The translations under genes and the position numbers were made by a program. Positions 50,556 to 58,402 of a stretch of DNA of 64,000 nt are shown here, in pieces. The notes below the pieces were generated by a model that was not told the origin of the DNA, did no database searches, and was given only the letters and a program-made list of their open reading frames with translations. Within the stretch, counting starts at the first letter, position 1; every line of letters starts with the position of its first letter. The stretch lies in the NCBI GenBank assembly GCA_044348085.1, contig JBIKTM010000008.1, positions 14,011 through 78,010 of the forward strand, written 5' to 3'. Source of the DNA: Verrucolacustris sp044348085. Lineage in GTDB: Bacteria; Verrucomicrobiota; Verrucomicrobiia; Methylacidiphilales; Verrucolacustridaceae.

Positions 50556-51929
50556 CTAACTTCCCCAACAATTCTTAGCCACCGCCAAGCCGGTCTCATA
50601 AGCTCCATGCATCGTCGCAGCATAATTTTCCGAGACCGCTTCCCCAGCGAAATAGAGGGATCCCTCAAGAGGCTTCCCCAGCACTGTCCGATCCGCGGGG
50701 GTCGCACCCACACCCATGAAAGAATAAGCCCCCAGCGCGTACGGGTCATGACCCCACTTAGAAACGATCATATCTTTGGGCCGAGGCACCTTCTTCCCCA
50801 AAGCCGATGCCAACGCCTCGGTTGCGGCGTCGGCAATCTCACGATCTGTCATCGACTCGATCCCATAAGCCGCTTGCGCCGTATGGAAGGCAATCAGCGC
50901 GGGTTCCCCTGTGAAGGGATACAGATTCACCCATTCCGCCCACTCCTTACCTGTCGACCCGCCATCCCAATCAAACAGATGCAACTCCGGATCCCAGAAA
51001 GGCTCCTCATAGAAAAGGGCCGTTTTTTGATAATTTCCAAACCCAATCCTCCCGATCGCGTCCAACTTTTCCTTGGGGAGAAGAGGATCAAAAACAATCG
51101 TACCCTTTTTCAAAATCCCCAAAGGCACCGTTAGAATCAGCTTCTTCGCCCTCATCTCCAGCCCCTGGGATGTCTTTACCCGCACCCCGTCACGATTGTA
51201 GCTCACCCGCTCCACCGCTTGACCGAAACGGATATCCTGCCCACGCGCCCACGGCTCCACGATCGCCCCCAATCCACCAGGAACGATCACATCCCCGCCA
51301 GACAACTCCTCCCCCTCATCCCAGTAGCGTGCCGACAACTCCTCTAGGCTCGCAGCAAACTCATGCTCGATTTCCGTGTGTGCCTTAAAATCAAGCTGCG
51401 CCAACTCCTCCGGCGACCAACCCAGCTTCTTTTCGGCCCCCGTAAATGTCTTTCGTAACGACACATCCCGCGACAACTCCTCCGCCGTTCCATTGGTAAG
51501 CTTCAGAGTCTTTCGAAAATTCTTTTCGATCCGCTTCTCCTTTTCTGGCGAAATTTGGGAGCCACCTGTGTGATACACCGCCTTTTTTTCATAATCAAAG
51601 GGCACCGTGCGGATTCCTTCTTCCCGCGCCCGTTCCGCCATCGGATTCCCGGAGATTCCATGAATCCAGCTCGCCCCCATATCCATCGGATTTTTGCCCT
51701 TCCAATCCCCTCGCGACCACACCCGTCCTCCCACTCTCTCCCTTGCCTCCAGAATCGTCACACCCCAGCCCTTCTTCCGCAGGTAATCCCCTGCCGCCAA
51801 TCCTGCAATACCGGCCCCGATGATGATGCAATCGGTCGAGCCCGTTTCACCTCGGGCATACGGCAGAAATAAAGAAGCCATCGCCCCACCCCCCAACTTC
51901 AGAAACGACCGCCGCTTCCAACTCCTCAT
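50556..51929 (-). CDS. Flavin-containing amine oxidase, Tat-exported
   Basis: A 457-residue FAD-dependent amine oxidase. The N-terminus KRRSFLKLGGGAMASL is a twin-arginine signal, so the folded flavoprotein is exported. The FAD-binding Rossmann motif is DCIIIGAGIAGLAAGDYL (about 33-50), followed by ILEARERVGGRVWS and MDMGASWIHG, and the C-terminal FAD site is GSLYFAGEAVSENYAATMHG. This pattern is typical of polyamine or amino-acid oxidases; the substrate is not determined. Single gene downstream of the C39 peptidase on the same strand with a 20-base gap. Confidence 0.9.
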   Translation of the reverse strand: MRSWKRRSFLKLGGGAMASLFLPYARGETGSTDCIIIGAGIAGLAAGDYLRKKGWGVTILEARERVGGRVWSRGDWKGKNPMDMGASWIHGISGNPMAERAREEGIRTVPFDYEKKAVYHTGGSQISPEKEKRIEKNFRKTLKLTNGTAEELSRDVSLRKTFTGAEKKLGWSPEELAQLDFKAHTEIEHEFAASLEELSARYWDEGEELSGGDVIVPGGLGAIVEPWARGQDIRFGQAVERVSYNRDGVRVKTSQGLEMRAKKLILTVPLGILKKGTIVFDPLLPKEKLDAIGRIGFGNYQKTALFYEEPFWDPELHLFDWDGGSTGKEWAEWVNLYPFTGEPALIAFHTAQAAYGIESMTDREIADAATEALASALGKKVPRPKDMIVSKWGHDPYALGAYSFMGVGATPADRTVLGKPLEGSLYFAGEAVSENYAATMHGAYETGLAVAKNCWGS

Positions 51930-51949
51930 GCCGTTTCTTTCACGGTCAT

Positions 51950-52561
51950 TTACCGGACTCCCGTCACAGCGACACCCCAGTACACATTCCGCGGATTGAT
52001 GAAAGAGTACCCCTCCTTGGTCGACTTCAACTCAGCATACTTCACCAAAACCTGTCCATCACAGTCCAACTGGGTGTTCATCAGAAGCCCTTTCGAATTA
52101 TAACCGGTGACCAACATAAAGTGGTCCACATCCCACTCCGGTTTTTCCGTCGGATAGATCTTACACCCGCAGATCACGGGATATCCGGACTGCAACTGCT
52201 CTTGGATCCATTCCACAAACTTGTTCGAATCTTTCGATTCCCCCTCGTATCGGTTGAACACCGCTTCTAGAGCCTTTAGCGCCACCTCCAGATCATCATC
52301 CTGCAGATCGGAGTTGCTGGGCTTGCCTGCCCGATGAATCACATCTTGAGCCACCTGTTTGCCGTAATAGGAGAAAGCCATTTGAATACTCGCCTCACCG
52401 CACCAACCAGCATTGAGATCCGCTTTCTTCGGGTCCCACACCACATCGGGAATGTGCAGGTTAACCCCGCCATTGGAGATATCCAAATCGCAGACTGCCT
52501 TCGGCTTCGCATATCCGGTCGCGACAAGAAAAGAGAGCAACAGAAAACCCATGTAACCCAT
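51950..52561 (-). CDS. Secreted C39-like cysteine peptidase domain protein
   Basis: A 203-residue protein with a signal peptide (MGYMGFLLLSFLVATGYA). The catalytic cysteine is in LNAGWCGEASIQMAFSYYG (about 49-67), and the histidine is in DVDHFMLVTGYN (about 143-154), with an Asn/Asp-like tail at FINPRNVYWG. This is the papain-like C39/transglutaminase-like fold seen in C39 family peptidase annotations. It is not fused to an ABC transporter, so it is not a bacteriocin exporter. Extracytoplasmic proteolysis is the likely role; no substrate is visible. Confidence 0.8.
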   Translation of the reverse strand: MGYMGFLLLSFLVATGYAKPKAVCDLDISNGGVNLHIPDVVWDPKKADLNAGWCGEASIQMAFSYYGKQVAQDVIHRAGKPSNSDLQDDDLEVALKALEAVFNRYEGESKDSNKFVEWIQEQLQSGYPVICGCKIYPTEKPEWDVDHFMLVTGYNSKGLLMNTQLDCDGQVLVKYAELKSTKEGYSFINPRNVYWGVAVTGVR

Positions 52562-52649
52562 ACCAAATACTTTGTCCTAACTTATTTAAAGTTGCCACCC
52601 CGCTGTAACCTTACCGCTCCAGCCCGTGCGCCTTAATCCCTGCAACCCT

Positions 52650-52692
52650 CCAAAGCTCAGCGAGGTTTACCGAGACTGAGCGACGGAGGGCC
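52650..52692 (+). repeat. Stand-alone CTCAGCGAG module
   Basis: CCAAAGCTCAGCGAGG then TTTACCGAGACTGAGC, GACGGAGGGCC. Same as the 3' module of the 49187-49306 repeat, without the CCGCGTAAGCGG part. GCTCAG and CTGAGC can pair. Confidence 0.8.
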
Positions 52693-52738
52693 ACCTCTCA
52701 CCTTCTCATCTTCTCACCTTCTCAACTTCACACCTTCC
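52693..52738. repeat. Short imperfect tandem repeat (CTTCTCA units)
   Basis: ACCTTCTCA-like nine-base units repeat with small changes between two copies of the interspersed repeat. A simple-sequence tract, likely to be length-variable. Confidence 0.5.
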
Positions 52739-52758
52739 AACAATCCAACATCAAACAT

Positions 52759-52842
52759 CCAATTCCTCCGCGTAAGCGGACATTTAATCCGTCGTGGAGC
52801 GACATTTAAGAATGGGCGGGGGCAGGTTCGAGGGGGCCAAAG
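52759..52842 (+). repeat. Interspersed repeat, 5' module copy
   Basis: Starts CCAATTCCTCCGCGTAAGCG and ends GGGGGCCAAAG with the same 82-base spacing as the copy at 49187; the 3' CTCAGCGAG module is absent here, and a separate one lies about 70 bases upstream. Confidence 0.8.
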
Positions 52843-52849
52843 TCAAAAA

Positions 52850-53443
52850 TTAATCCCCTCCAGCTCGTCCCGCGGAGGTGGCTTCGCCAATCTCCTTTAA
52901 CTTTCCCGTCTTCACATCGTAAAGGTAGCCGTATACGGGGATCGACTTCGGCACCAGCGGATGGTTTCGGATCCGCTTCACGTCCTCCACCACCGCTTTC
53001 TCATCATCGGAGAAGGTCAGCCAATCCACCTTCTGTCCTTCCTTCGAGCCCGGCCCCGTCCCCACATCCTTCCACCCCTTTCCGTCGTGCACCGCCGTCT
53101 CCAAACTTTTCTCAAGAAGTCCGCCCATGATCTCGCTGTTGAACAGCACCATTCCGCAGTCCGTGTGGTGGACGACGAAAAACTCTTTTGTTCCCAGAAG
53201 CTTGTAGGAGATCACCAGGGAGCGGATCGCGTCGTCGCTGGCCCGTCCCCCCGCGTTGCGGATCACGTGGGCGTCCCCCTCGGCCAATCCCGCGTACTTG
53301 GCCGGATCCAACCGGGCATCCATACAGGTCAACACCGCAAACCGCCGGCCCGGCGGCAAAGCAAGCTTCCCCTTCTCCCCAAACGAGGCGACGTACTTCG
53401 CGTTGGCTGTTTCTACTTCTTGGACGATCTGGCTTTTGCTCAT
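52850..53443 (-). CDS. Beta-class carbonic anhydrase
   Basis: Interconverts CO2 and bicarbonate. 197 residues. The zinc ligands are in FAVLTCMDARLDP (Cys and Asp, about 35-47) and VVHHTDCGMVLF (His and Cys, about 88-99), the beta-CA pattern. It includes HVIRNAGGRASDDAIRSL, the dimer-interface helix region. No bicarbonate transporter is adjacent. The C-terminal part (SIPVYGYLYDVKTGKLKEI) is the typical end strand. Bicarbonate supply for PurK, in this genome, is one possible link but speculative. Confidence 0.93.
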   Translation of the reverse strand: MSKSQIVQEVETANAKYVASFGEKGKLALPPGRRFAVLTCMDARLDPAKYAGLAEGDAHVIRNAGGRASDDAIRSLVISYKLLGTKEFFVVHHTDCGMVLFNSEIMGGLLEKSLETAVHDGKGWKDVGTGPGSKEGQKVDWLTFSDDEKAVVEDVKRIRNHPLVPKSIPVYGYLYDVKTGKLKEIGEATSAGRAGGD

Positions 53444-53685
53444 GGGATGGCTCCTTCAATGGTTGGGTTTGGGTCAGGATGAGTCTCATCCTCCGGCCGA
53501 AACTTAAGCCAATTCAAAGACCGCCCCCTCCCCATGTCAACGTTCCCGCGGCTTTATGACAAGCCCCGGCAACCTCCATGTCCGCCTCCCGCCTTCCACC
53601 TCTCGCCTGCGGGGTAGAAGTCGCGCGAAAAAAGAAAAGTAGCACTACGACATCAGTACTTCTGTAAGTTCCTCATTATTAATGG

Positions 53686-53756
53686 TGCGGCTGGAGGGAA
53701 TCGAACCCTCGTGTCTAGCTTGGAAGGCTAGCGTTCTACCATTGAACTACAGCCGC
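53686..53756 (-). tRNA. tRNA-Gly (anticodon UCC)
   Basis: Acceptor GCGGCUG (53756-53750) pairs with CAGCCGC (53693-53687), discriminator A at 53686. Anticodon stem CUAGC/GCUAG encloses CUUCCAA, giving anticodon UCC. T-arm GAGGGUUCGAUUCCCUC. No encoded CCA. Confidence 0.97.
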
Positions 53757-53764
53757 AAACCATT

Positions 53765-53838
53765 TGCGCCGTAGAAGATTTGAACTTCTAACCTCCTGAT
53801 CCGTAGTCAGGTGCTCTATCCAGTTGAGCTAACAGCGC
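53765..53838 (-). tRNA. tRNA-Arg (anticodon ACG)
   Basis: Acceptor GCGCUGU (53838-53832) pairs with ACGGCGC (53772-53766) with one G-U, discriminator A at 53765. Anticodon stem CCUGA/UCAGG encloses CUACGGA, giving anticodon ACG, normally read as inosine-modified. Eight bases from tRNA-Gly, probably co-transcribed. Confidence 0.97.
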
Positions 53839-53856
53839 GTAATTCAAAATCCTACC

Positions 53857-54846
53857 TCAAGGCGCCTTTTCGGGCAATGCCGGCGAACCCTCCCCCAACG
53901 CCTGCTTCATCTCCCCGATCCACTTCAATAATTTAGGATGATACGGATTCGCCTTCAAAATCGCCATCTTCTGCGCCCACGCGCTCTCCCGCTCCCCCAT
54001 CTTCTCCAAATCATCCGCACGCTCCCACAGCAGCTCCGGTCGCTTCAAAATTTTGTAATCATCCGCCCCCAGAGTTTTCACCTCTTTTTCCACATCCTCA
54101 TCCATCGCCGCGATTCGCAGATCCCAAAGCCGCATTAGATCCCGGTTCTTCGCCTTCCGCAAATGGGTCCGCACCACCTGATTGAAAATTGGCCCCACCG
54201 ATGCCGACGAGAACTTCGCCTCCTGCACCCCCTCCAAAAAACCCTGAATCTGCCGATCCCTCACCAAGGGGCTCTCCACCGCCGGCCGATCAAAATCATT
54301 GCCACTTTCTTTCTTCTGCTTTCGCCCCGCTACAACTTTTTTCACCACAGGCACCTTTGCCTCCGTCAAATCCCCCGGACTTTCCGCAATCTCACGCGAC
54401 TTAAAAAGATTTTCCCAATACACCCCCCACTCTCCCGCCTTGGGCGCTTCCTTTTCCCCCAAAGCTTCCCGGCACACCAAAGCGACATACTGCACGTGCA
54501 ACTGAGCCGCCGTGCTGAAATCCAATGAGGCAATCTTCTCTTTGTTTTCCACTCTCCACTGCTGGAATCGGGTCTCCCCGTCCTGCGCCCTTCCAAATTC
54601 CACATTCCGATAGCTTTCCAAATAAACCTGAACCGCCTTGAACTTGTCAGATCCGGCCTCATTGAGATCCCGTGCCGACTTCGCCAAGAGATCTTGGGTT
54701 AATTTTTCGTTCTTCTGCTCGATCGCATTCAACTCCTCCAGCGCCTTGGCCCGGTCCAATTTCGCCTCCTCACCCATGGCCCCGCCCCACCCCACCCCAA
54801 GCACAGCGCAAACACGAATGAGTTGAATCCACAGGCTTGATTTCAT
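53857..54846 (-). CDS. Hypothetical exported protein, helical, C-terminal TPR-like
   Basis: I do not recognise a family. From ATG 54846 the 329 residues start with a signal-like segment (LWIQLIRVCAVLGVGWGGAMG) and continue mainly as charged, helix-forming sequence: ALEELNAIEQKNEKLTQDLL, RKQKKESGNDFDRPA and, at the end, AWAQKMAILKANPYHPKLLKW, which resembles a single TPR-type hairpin. An upstream start at 54942 would push the signal 32 residues in and would cross the tRNA-Tyr 5' flank. Lies between tRNA-Arg and tRNA-Tyr. Function unknown. Confidence 0.6.
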   Translation of the reverse strand: MKSSLWIQLIRVCAVLGVGWGGAMGEEAKLDRAKALEELNAIEQKNEKLTQDLLAKSARDLNEAGSDKFKAVQVYLESYRNVEFGRAQDGETRFQQWRVENKEKIASLDFSTAAQLHVQYVALVCREALGEKEAPKAGEWGVYWENLFKSREIAESPGDLTEAKVPVVKKVVAGRKQKKESGNDFDRPAVESPLVRDRQIQGFLEGVQEAKFSSASVGPIFNQVVRTHLRKAKNRDLMRLWDLRIAAMDEDVEKEVKTLGADDYKILKRPELLWERADDLEKMGERESAWAQKMAILKANPYHPKLLKWIGEMKQALGEGSPALPEKAP

Positions 54847-54942
54847 TGCAATCAAACTGGACCAAACCTTGGAAGAGACCATATTTTTCCTAGGGATCGT
54901 TTTTGACCCCACCGCTCTTTTTTGCGAGTCTTTCTCTTTCAC

Positions 54943-55025
54943 GGGCGGATACCGAAGTGGCCAAACGGGGCAGACTGTAAATCTGCTGGCTCACGCCTTC
55001 GCTGGTTCGAATCCAGCTCCGCCCA
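54943..55025 (+). tRNA. tRNA-Tyr (anticodon GUA)
   Basis: Acceptor GGGCGGA (54943-54949) pairs with UCCGCCC (55018-55024), discriminator A at 55025. The anticodon stem GCAGA/UCUGC encloses CUGUAAA, giving anticodon GUA. A long variable arm follows, as in class II tRNAs. T-arm GCUGGUUCGAAUCCAGC. Confidence 0.97.
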
Positions 55026-55099
55026 ACTTCTTCCCCTCTTTTCCCCATCGCCCCCTCCCATCTCTTTCCGTCCTCTTCCGCATCCGCTACCAATCTCAT

Positions 55100-55465
55100 A
55101 TGGACATCTCTCTCCTACCCTTTGAGCACCACCGCGAACCGCTGGCCCCGCACCACGTCTTCCTCCGCCGCGTCCTGCTCCACTTGGCCATGGCCATCGG
55201 CTTGATCAGCGTCTCTCTCGGAATCGGGATCCTCGGATATCATCAACTCGGCGGATTGGCCTGGGAGGATGCCCTCGTCGAAGCCTCCATGCTCATGGGC
55301 GGACAAGGTCCCGTCTATGGCCAAAGCCTAACCACCGTCCCTGCTAAACTTTTCTCCTCCGCTTACGCCCTCTTCTCCGGAATCGTTCTCATCGCCCTCT
55401 TCGGCATCATTCTGGCACCCATCTTTCACCGCATTCTCCACCGCTTGCACGTATCGGAAAAATAA
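55100..55465 (+). CDS. Small two-TM membrane protein
   Basis: A 121-residue protein with hydrophobic segments at about residues 24-48 (VLLHLAMAIGLISVSLGIGI) and 88-110 (SSAYALFSGIVLIALFGIIL). The loop between is rich in Gly and acidic residues (LAWEDALVEASMLMGGQGPV). The ATG 55100 lies after tRNA-Tyr; the frame is open further upstream only because it runs through the tRNA. It ends nine bases before the deaminase gene and may share its transcript. No family recognised. Confidence 0.6.
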   Translation: MDISLLPFEHHREPLAPHHVFLRRVLLHLAMAIGLISVSLGIGILGYHQLGGLAWEDALVEASMLMGGQGPVYGQSLTTVPAKLFSSAYALFSGIVLIALFGIILAPIFHRILHRLHVSEK

Positions 55466-55474
55466 ATTCCTCTC

Positions 55475-55894
55475 ATGAAAGATAAATGGATCCAACTCGC
55501 CCTCCGACTCGCCGAAGCCACCGCCCCGACGAGCACCGATCGCTATCACAAAGTCGGATGTGCCATCCTCCGCAAGGAAGGCAGCGTCTGCGGGATCGGC
55601 TTTAACGGGCAACCCCCGGGAGTCGACCTCACAGACGACGAAGCCCTCCACCGTGACTTCCGCCGGCGTCTCACCACCCACGCGGAAAGCAATGCTCTGG
55701 CCTTCTGTACACCGGGTGATCCCTACCTGCTCGCCGTCACACTACCACCCTGCGACCGCTGCCTCGTTGACGCCGCCCGGTACGGAGTAAAAATCATCGT
55801 CTGCCGCCCCAGCCCCGAACCGGACACCCACCCTGTTCCCCACGAGTTGGCAAAAAGGCTGAAAGTCGAAATCCGGGTGATCGAAAGGGATTAA
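55475..55894 (+). CDS. Deoxycytidylate/cytidine deaminase-family protein
   Basis: A 139-residue zinc-dependent deaminase of the dCMP deaminase/ComEB type. The zinc/catalytic motifs are RLTTHAESNALAF (His-Ala-Glu, about 67-79) and LPPCDRCLVDAARYG (PC-x2-C, about 90-104). It opens with KWIQLALRLAEATAPTSTDRYHKVGC. It likely makes dUMP from dCMP for thymidylate synthesis, but related deaminases act on other nucleotides. Convergent with pheS. Confidence 0.88.
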   Translation: MKDKWIQLALRLAEATAPTSTDRYHKVGCAILRKEGSVCGIGFNGQPPGVDLTDDEALHRDFRRRLTTHAESNALAFCTPGDPYLLAVTLPPCDRCLVDAARYGVKIIVCRPSPEPDTHPVPHELAKRLKVEIRVIERD

Positions 55895-55907
55895 TCCCCT
55901 CGCATCC

Positions 55908-56945
55908 TTAAACCGCCCCGTGGGCGGCGAACTGCTTTAAAAATCTCACATCGTTCTCGTAAAAAAGGCGTAGATCGGGAATCCCGTGTCGGACCATAGC
56001 GATCCGCTCCACCCCCAGCCCGAATGCGTACCCGCTAAATTTCTCCGGATCTACTCCGACTCCACGCAAAACCTTCGGATGCACCAGTCCGCATCCCGCA
56101 ATCTCCAACCACTCCTTTCCACGGAACGTTTTCCCGGGGATTGAGCAGTCCACCTCGAAACTCGGCTCGGTAAACGGAAAGTAGTGGGGCCGTAACCGCA
56201 CCTTCGTCCCTTCCCCCATTAGTTCACGAAAGAAAAATTCCAACACCCCTTTGAGATGGGGCAGGCCAATTCCTTCTCCCACACACAATCCTTCCACCTG
56301 ATGAAAGAAAATCCCGTGGGTCGCATCCACCTCATCCCGCCGATAACAGCGACCGGGAGCGATGATCTTGATAGGTGGCTTCCGCTTTTCCAAAACGCGA
56401 ATTTGCACAGGCGAAGTCTGCGTCCGCAACAACCACCGCCCATGCGGCCCAGGTGGCAGATCCAAATAAAATGTGTCCGCCTCATCCCGTGCGGGATGAT
56501 CTGACTGGGTGTTGAGGGCATCGAAGTTGTGATGCTCTGTCTCGATCTCCGGCCCGTCGGCCAAAGCAAAACCAAGCCGATGAAAAATATCGGTAATCCG
56601 ATCTAAGGTCTGCGTTACCACATGTACCGCTCCCGAAAGATACAGCCGCCCGGGCAATGTGGGATCGACTCCAGGAGTCGTGGCTACCTCTACCGATTCC
56701 CCACCGCCTTTTGCAGCCCATGCCTCCTCCAACGCCTTACGAAAATCATTTGCCGCCTTCCCCGCCGCAGGTCGCTCGGCCGCAGGCACGCTCTTTAATC
56801 CATCCAAGAATTTCTGCGCTTCCCCCTGCCTTCCTAAATAACGCGTCCGCCACGCCTGCAACGCGGAGGCATCCTTCGCGGCAGAAAGTTCCGCTAATGC
56901 TTGGGCAAGAATCCCCTCGAAACTCGGGGAGGAGGAAGGGGACAC
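55908..56945 (-). CDS. pheS: Phenylalanyl-tRNA synthetase alpha subunit
   Basis: Charges tRNA-Phe with its partner PheT. 345 residues. An N-terminal helical arm precedes the class II catalytic core with VTQTLDRITDIFHRLGFALADGPEIETEHHNFDALN (shown in part), motif 2 IIAPGRCYRRDEVDATH and motif 3 GYAFGLGVERIAMVRHGIPDLR. It begins at a GTG 56945. It is the last gene of the infC-rpmI-rplT-pheS cluster; pheT, often next, is not in this window, since the following gene is convergent. Confidence 0.96.
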   Translation of the reverse strand: MSPSSSPSFEGILAQALAELSAAKDASALQAWRTRYLGRQGEAQKFLDGLKSVPAAERPAAGKAANDFRKALEEAWAAKGGGESVEVATTPGVDPTLPGRLYLSGAVHVVTQTLDRITDIFHRLGFALADGPEIETEHHNFDALNTQSDHPARDEADTFYLDLPPGPHGRWLLRTQTSPVQIRVLEKRKPPIKIIAPGRCYRRDEVDATHGIFFHQVEGLCVGEGIGLPHLKGVLEFFFRELMGEGTKVRLRPHYFPFTEPSFEVDCSIPGKTFRGKEWLEIAGCGLVHPKVLRGVGVDPEKFSGYAFGLGVERIAMVRHGIPDLRLFYENDVRFLKQFAAHGAV

Positions 56946-56960
56946 GGAGCGTCCCGCGTC

Positions 56961-57308
56961 TTAGCCGCGGGCGGCTTGGATCACCGCCGCAAAAGCGGCT
57001 GGCTCGTGAATCGCCAAATCGGCCAAAACTTTTCGGTCTAGTTCAACCCCCGCCTTGCGCAGGGCTCCCGCAAAGGAGCTGTAGTTCATCCCCTGCGCCT
57101 TGCAGGCTGCGCTCAAACGGGCGATCCACAAATGCCTGAAATTACGTTTCTTGGTCTTCCGGTCGCGGTACGACCAGTACTTCGCCTTCATCGTGGCGTC
57201 TTTGGCGTACCGGAAAAGTTTACTCCTCCGTCCGCGATATCCAGCCGCGCTGGCGACTACGCGTTTACGACGTTCACGGGAGGCGGGTGCATTGGTGGCG
57301 CGGGGCAT
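56961..57308 (-). CDS. rplT: 50S ribosomal protein L20
   Basis: Early-binding large-subunit protein. 115 residues, standard. The N-terminal basic tail PRATNAPASRERRKRVVASA leads to GYRGRRSKLFRYAKDATMKA and the C-terminal globular part LRKAGVELDRKVLADLAIHE. In other bacteria L20 represses its own operon by binding the infC-rpmI-rplT leader; no such structure was tested here. Nine bases after rpmI. Confidence 0.98.
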   Translation of the reverse strand: MPRATNAPASRERRKRVVASAAGYRGRRSKLFRYAKDATMKAKYWSYRDRKTKKRNFRHLWIARLSAACKAQGMNYSSFAGALRKAGVELDRKVLADLAIHEPAAFAAVIQAARG

Positions 57309-57317
57309 GGGGAACTC

Positions 57318-57527
57318 CTATCGGAAAGGCAGGTTTTCCAAAATACGAGCCATGTCAGTCTTATCCAACACGGCAATCTTGCCCAAACGACGCATACGCT
57401 TCCGGTTTTTGCTGGACGCCAAATGACGGCGACCCGGCTTACCAAAAAGAATCTTGCCGCTGCCTGTCACTTTAAAGCGCTTGGCGGCGGACTTCTTTGT
57501 CTTTCTACGTGAGATCGGTTTAGGCAT
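57318..57527 (-). CDS. rpmI: 50S ribosomal protein L35
   Basis: Small basic ribosomal protein of 69 residues with the typical KPISRRKTKKSAAKRFKVTGSGK beginning (quoted in part) and HLASSKNRKRMRRLGK middle. Its start lies within the last eight bases of infC, so the two genes overlap. Confidence 0.96.
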   Translation of the reverse strand: MPKPISRRKTKKSAAKRFKVTGSGKILFGKPGRRHLASSKNRKRMRRLGKIAVLDKTDMARILENLPFR

Positions 57528-58170
57528 GGGAACCTTCGGAGGGGGCCGAACTGGGGGTTTCCACGGGGGAGGCTTGAGCTGTCTCTGTATCCTCCGTTTC
57601 GCTGTCCTCTTCCTCGTAAGCCCCCTCGGCTTTCTCGGTTGTCCAGCGCCGCACCCGCTTCTTAGCGGGAAGAGGATTTAACATCATCGTGATGTTCCTG
57701 CCAATCAATTTCGGGTTGGCATCCGCCACCGCCACCAGCTTCAAATCGTCCCGGATCGTCACCACCAAGGCCTGCCCCAGGTCCTGATGCTGCATTTCCC
57801 TACCCCGGAAGGCCATGACCACCTTCACTTTCATCCCTTTCCAAAGAAAATTCTCCGTCTGCCGCAATTTGGTCGCGTAATCGTGCGGATCGATGTTCAC
57901 GTGAAACTTCATTTCCTTCACCTTGGCGGCCAGATTGTGCCGTTTCGACTCCCTCTCCCGCTTGTCCATCTCGTACCTGTACTTCCCGAAATCTAGAATC
58001 TTACACACAGGCGGATTACTGGCTCCACTCACCTCCACCAGATCCAGCCCAGCCGCCCGGGCCGCATTCATCGCATCGTTGAAATTCATGACGCCCCGCT
58101 TTTGACCCGCCGCGTCCACCAGGAATACCTCCCGGGCACGGATCCGATGGTTCGCCCGTAACTCTTGCAT
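57520..58170 (-). CDS. infC: Translation initiation factor IF-3
   Basis: Binds the 30S subunit and checks start codons. 216 residues; the two IF-3 domains occupy about 5-170: LRANHRIRAREVFLVDAAG, KRGVMNFNDAMNAARAAGLDLVEVS and VCKILDFGKYRYEMDKRERES (in part) in the first, MKVKVVMAFRGREMQHQDLG and NPKLIGRNITMMLNPLP in the second. About 40 acidic, Glu/Asp/Ser-rich residues are added at the C-terminus (EGAYEEEDSETEDTETAQAS), an extension many IF-3 proteins lack. Start ATG here; AUU starts known from other bacteria are not needed. Overlaps rpmI. Confidence 0.97.
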   Translation of the reverse strand: MQELRANHRIRAREVFLVDAAGQKRGVMNFNDAMNAARAAGLDLVEVSGASNPPVCKILDFGKYRYEMDKRERESKRHNLAAKVKEMKFHVNIDPHDYATKLRQTENFLWKGMKVKVVMAFRGREMQHQDLGQALVVTIRDDLKLVAVADANPKLIGRNITMMLNPLPAKKRVRRWTTEKAEGAYEEEDSETEDTETAQASPVETPSSAPSEGSHA

Positions 58171-58402
58171 TAGGAGCCCATACCTACGACCGGACGCTGA
58201 ACCATCCGCGACTTCAAAGGAAAAAGTAGGAAAACATTAGGAACCAGCGGTCAAACAGTCCGCAAGGATTGGATCAGCGAAGTACAAATCATCGATCAAG
58301 GAATAATCCCCAAGGCACCCCCTAGGAGCAAGGGAAAAAACTCACAACCCACGTATGTTCCCCTCGCCCCCCACCCCCCCTCTCCTTTATTCTCCTCATA
58401 GA

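Noticed and set aside
54869..55099. Upstream extension of the small membrane protein gene
   Set aside because: The extension runs through tRNA-Tyr (54943-55025); the ATG at 55100 follows the tRNA and starts a sensible protein.
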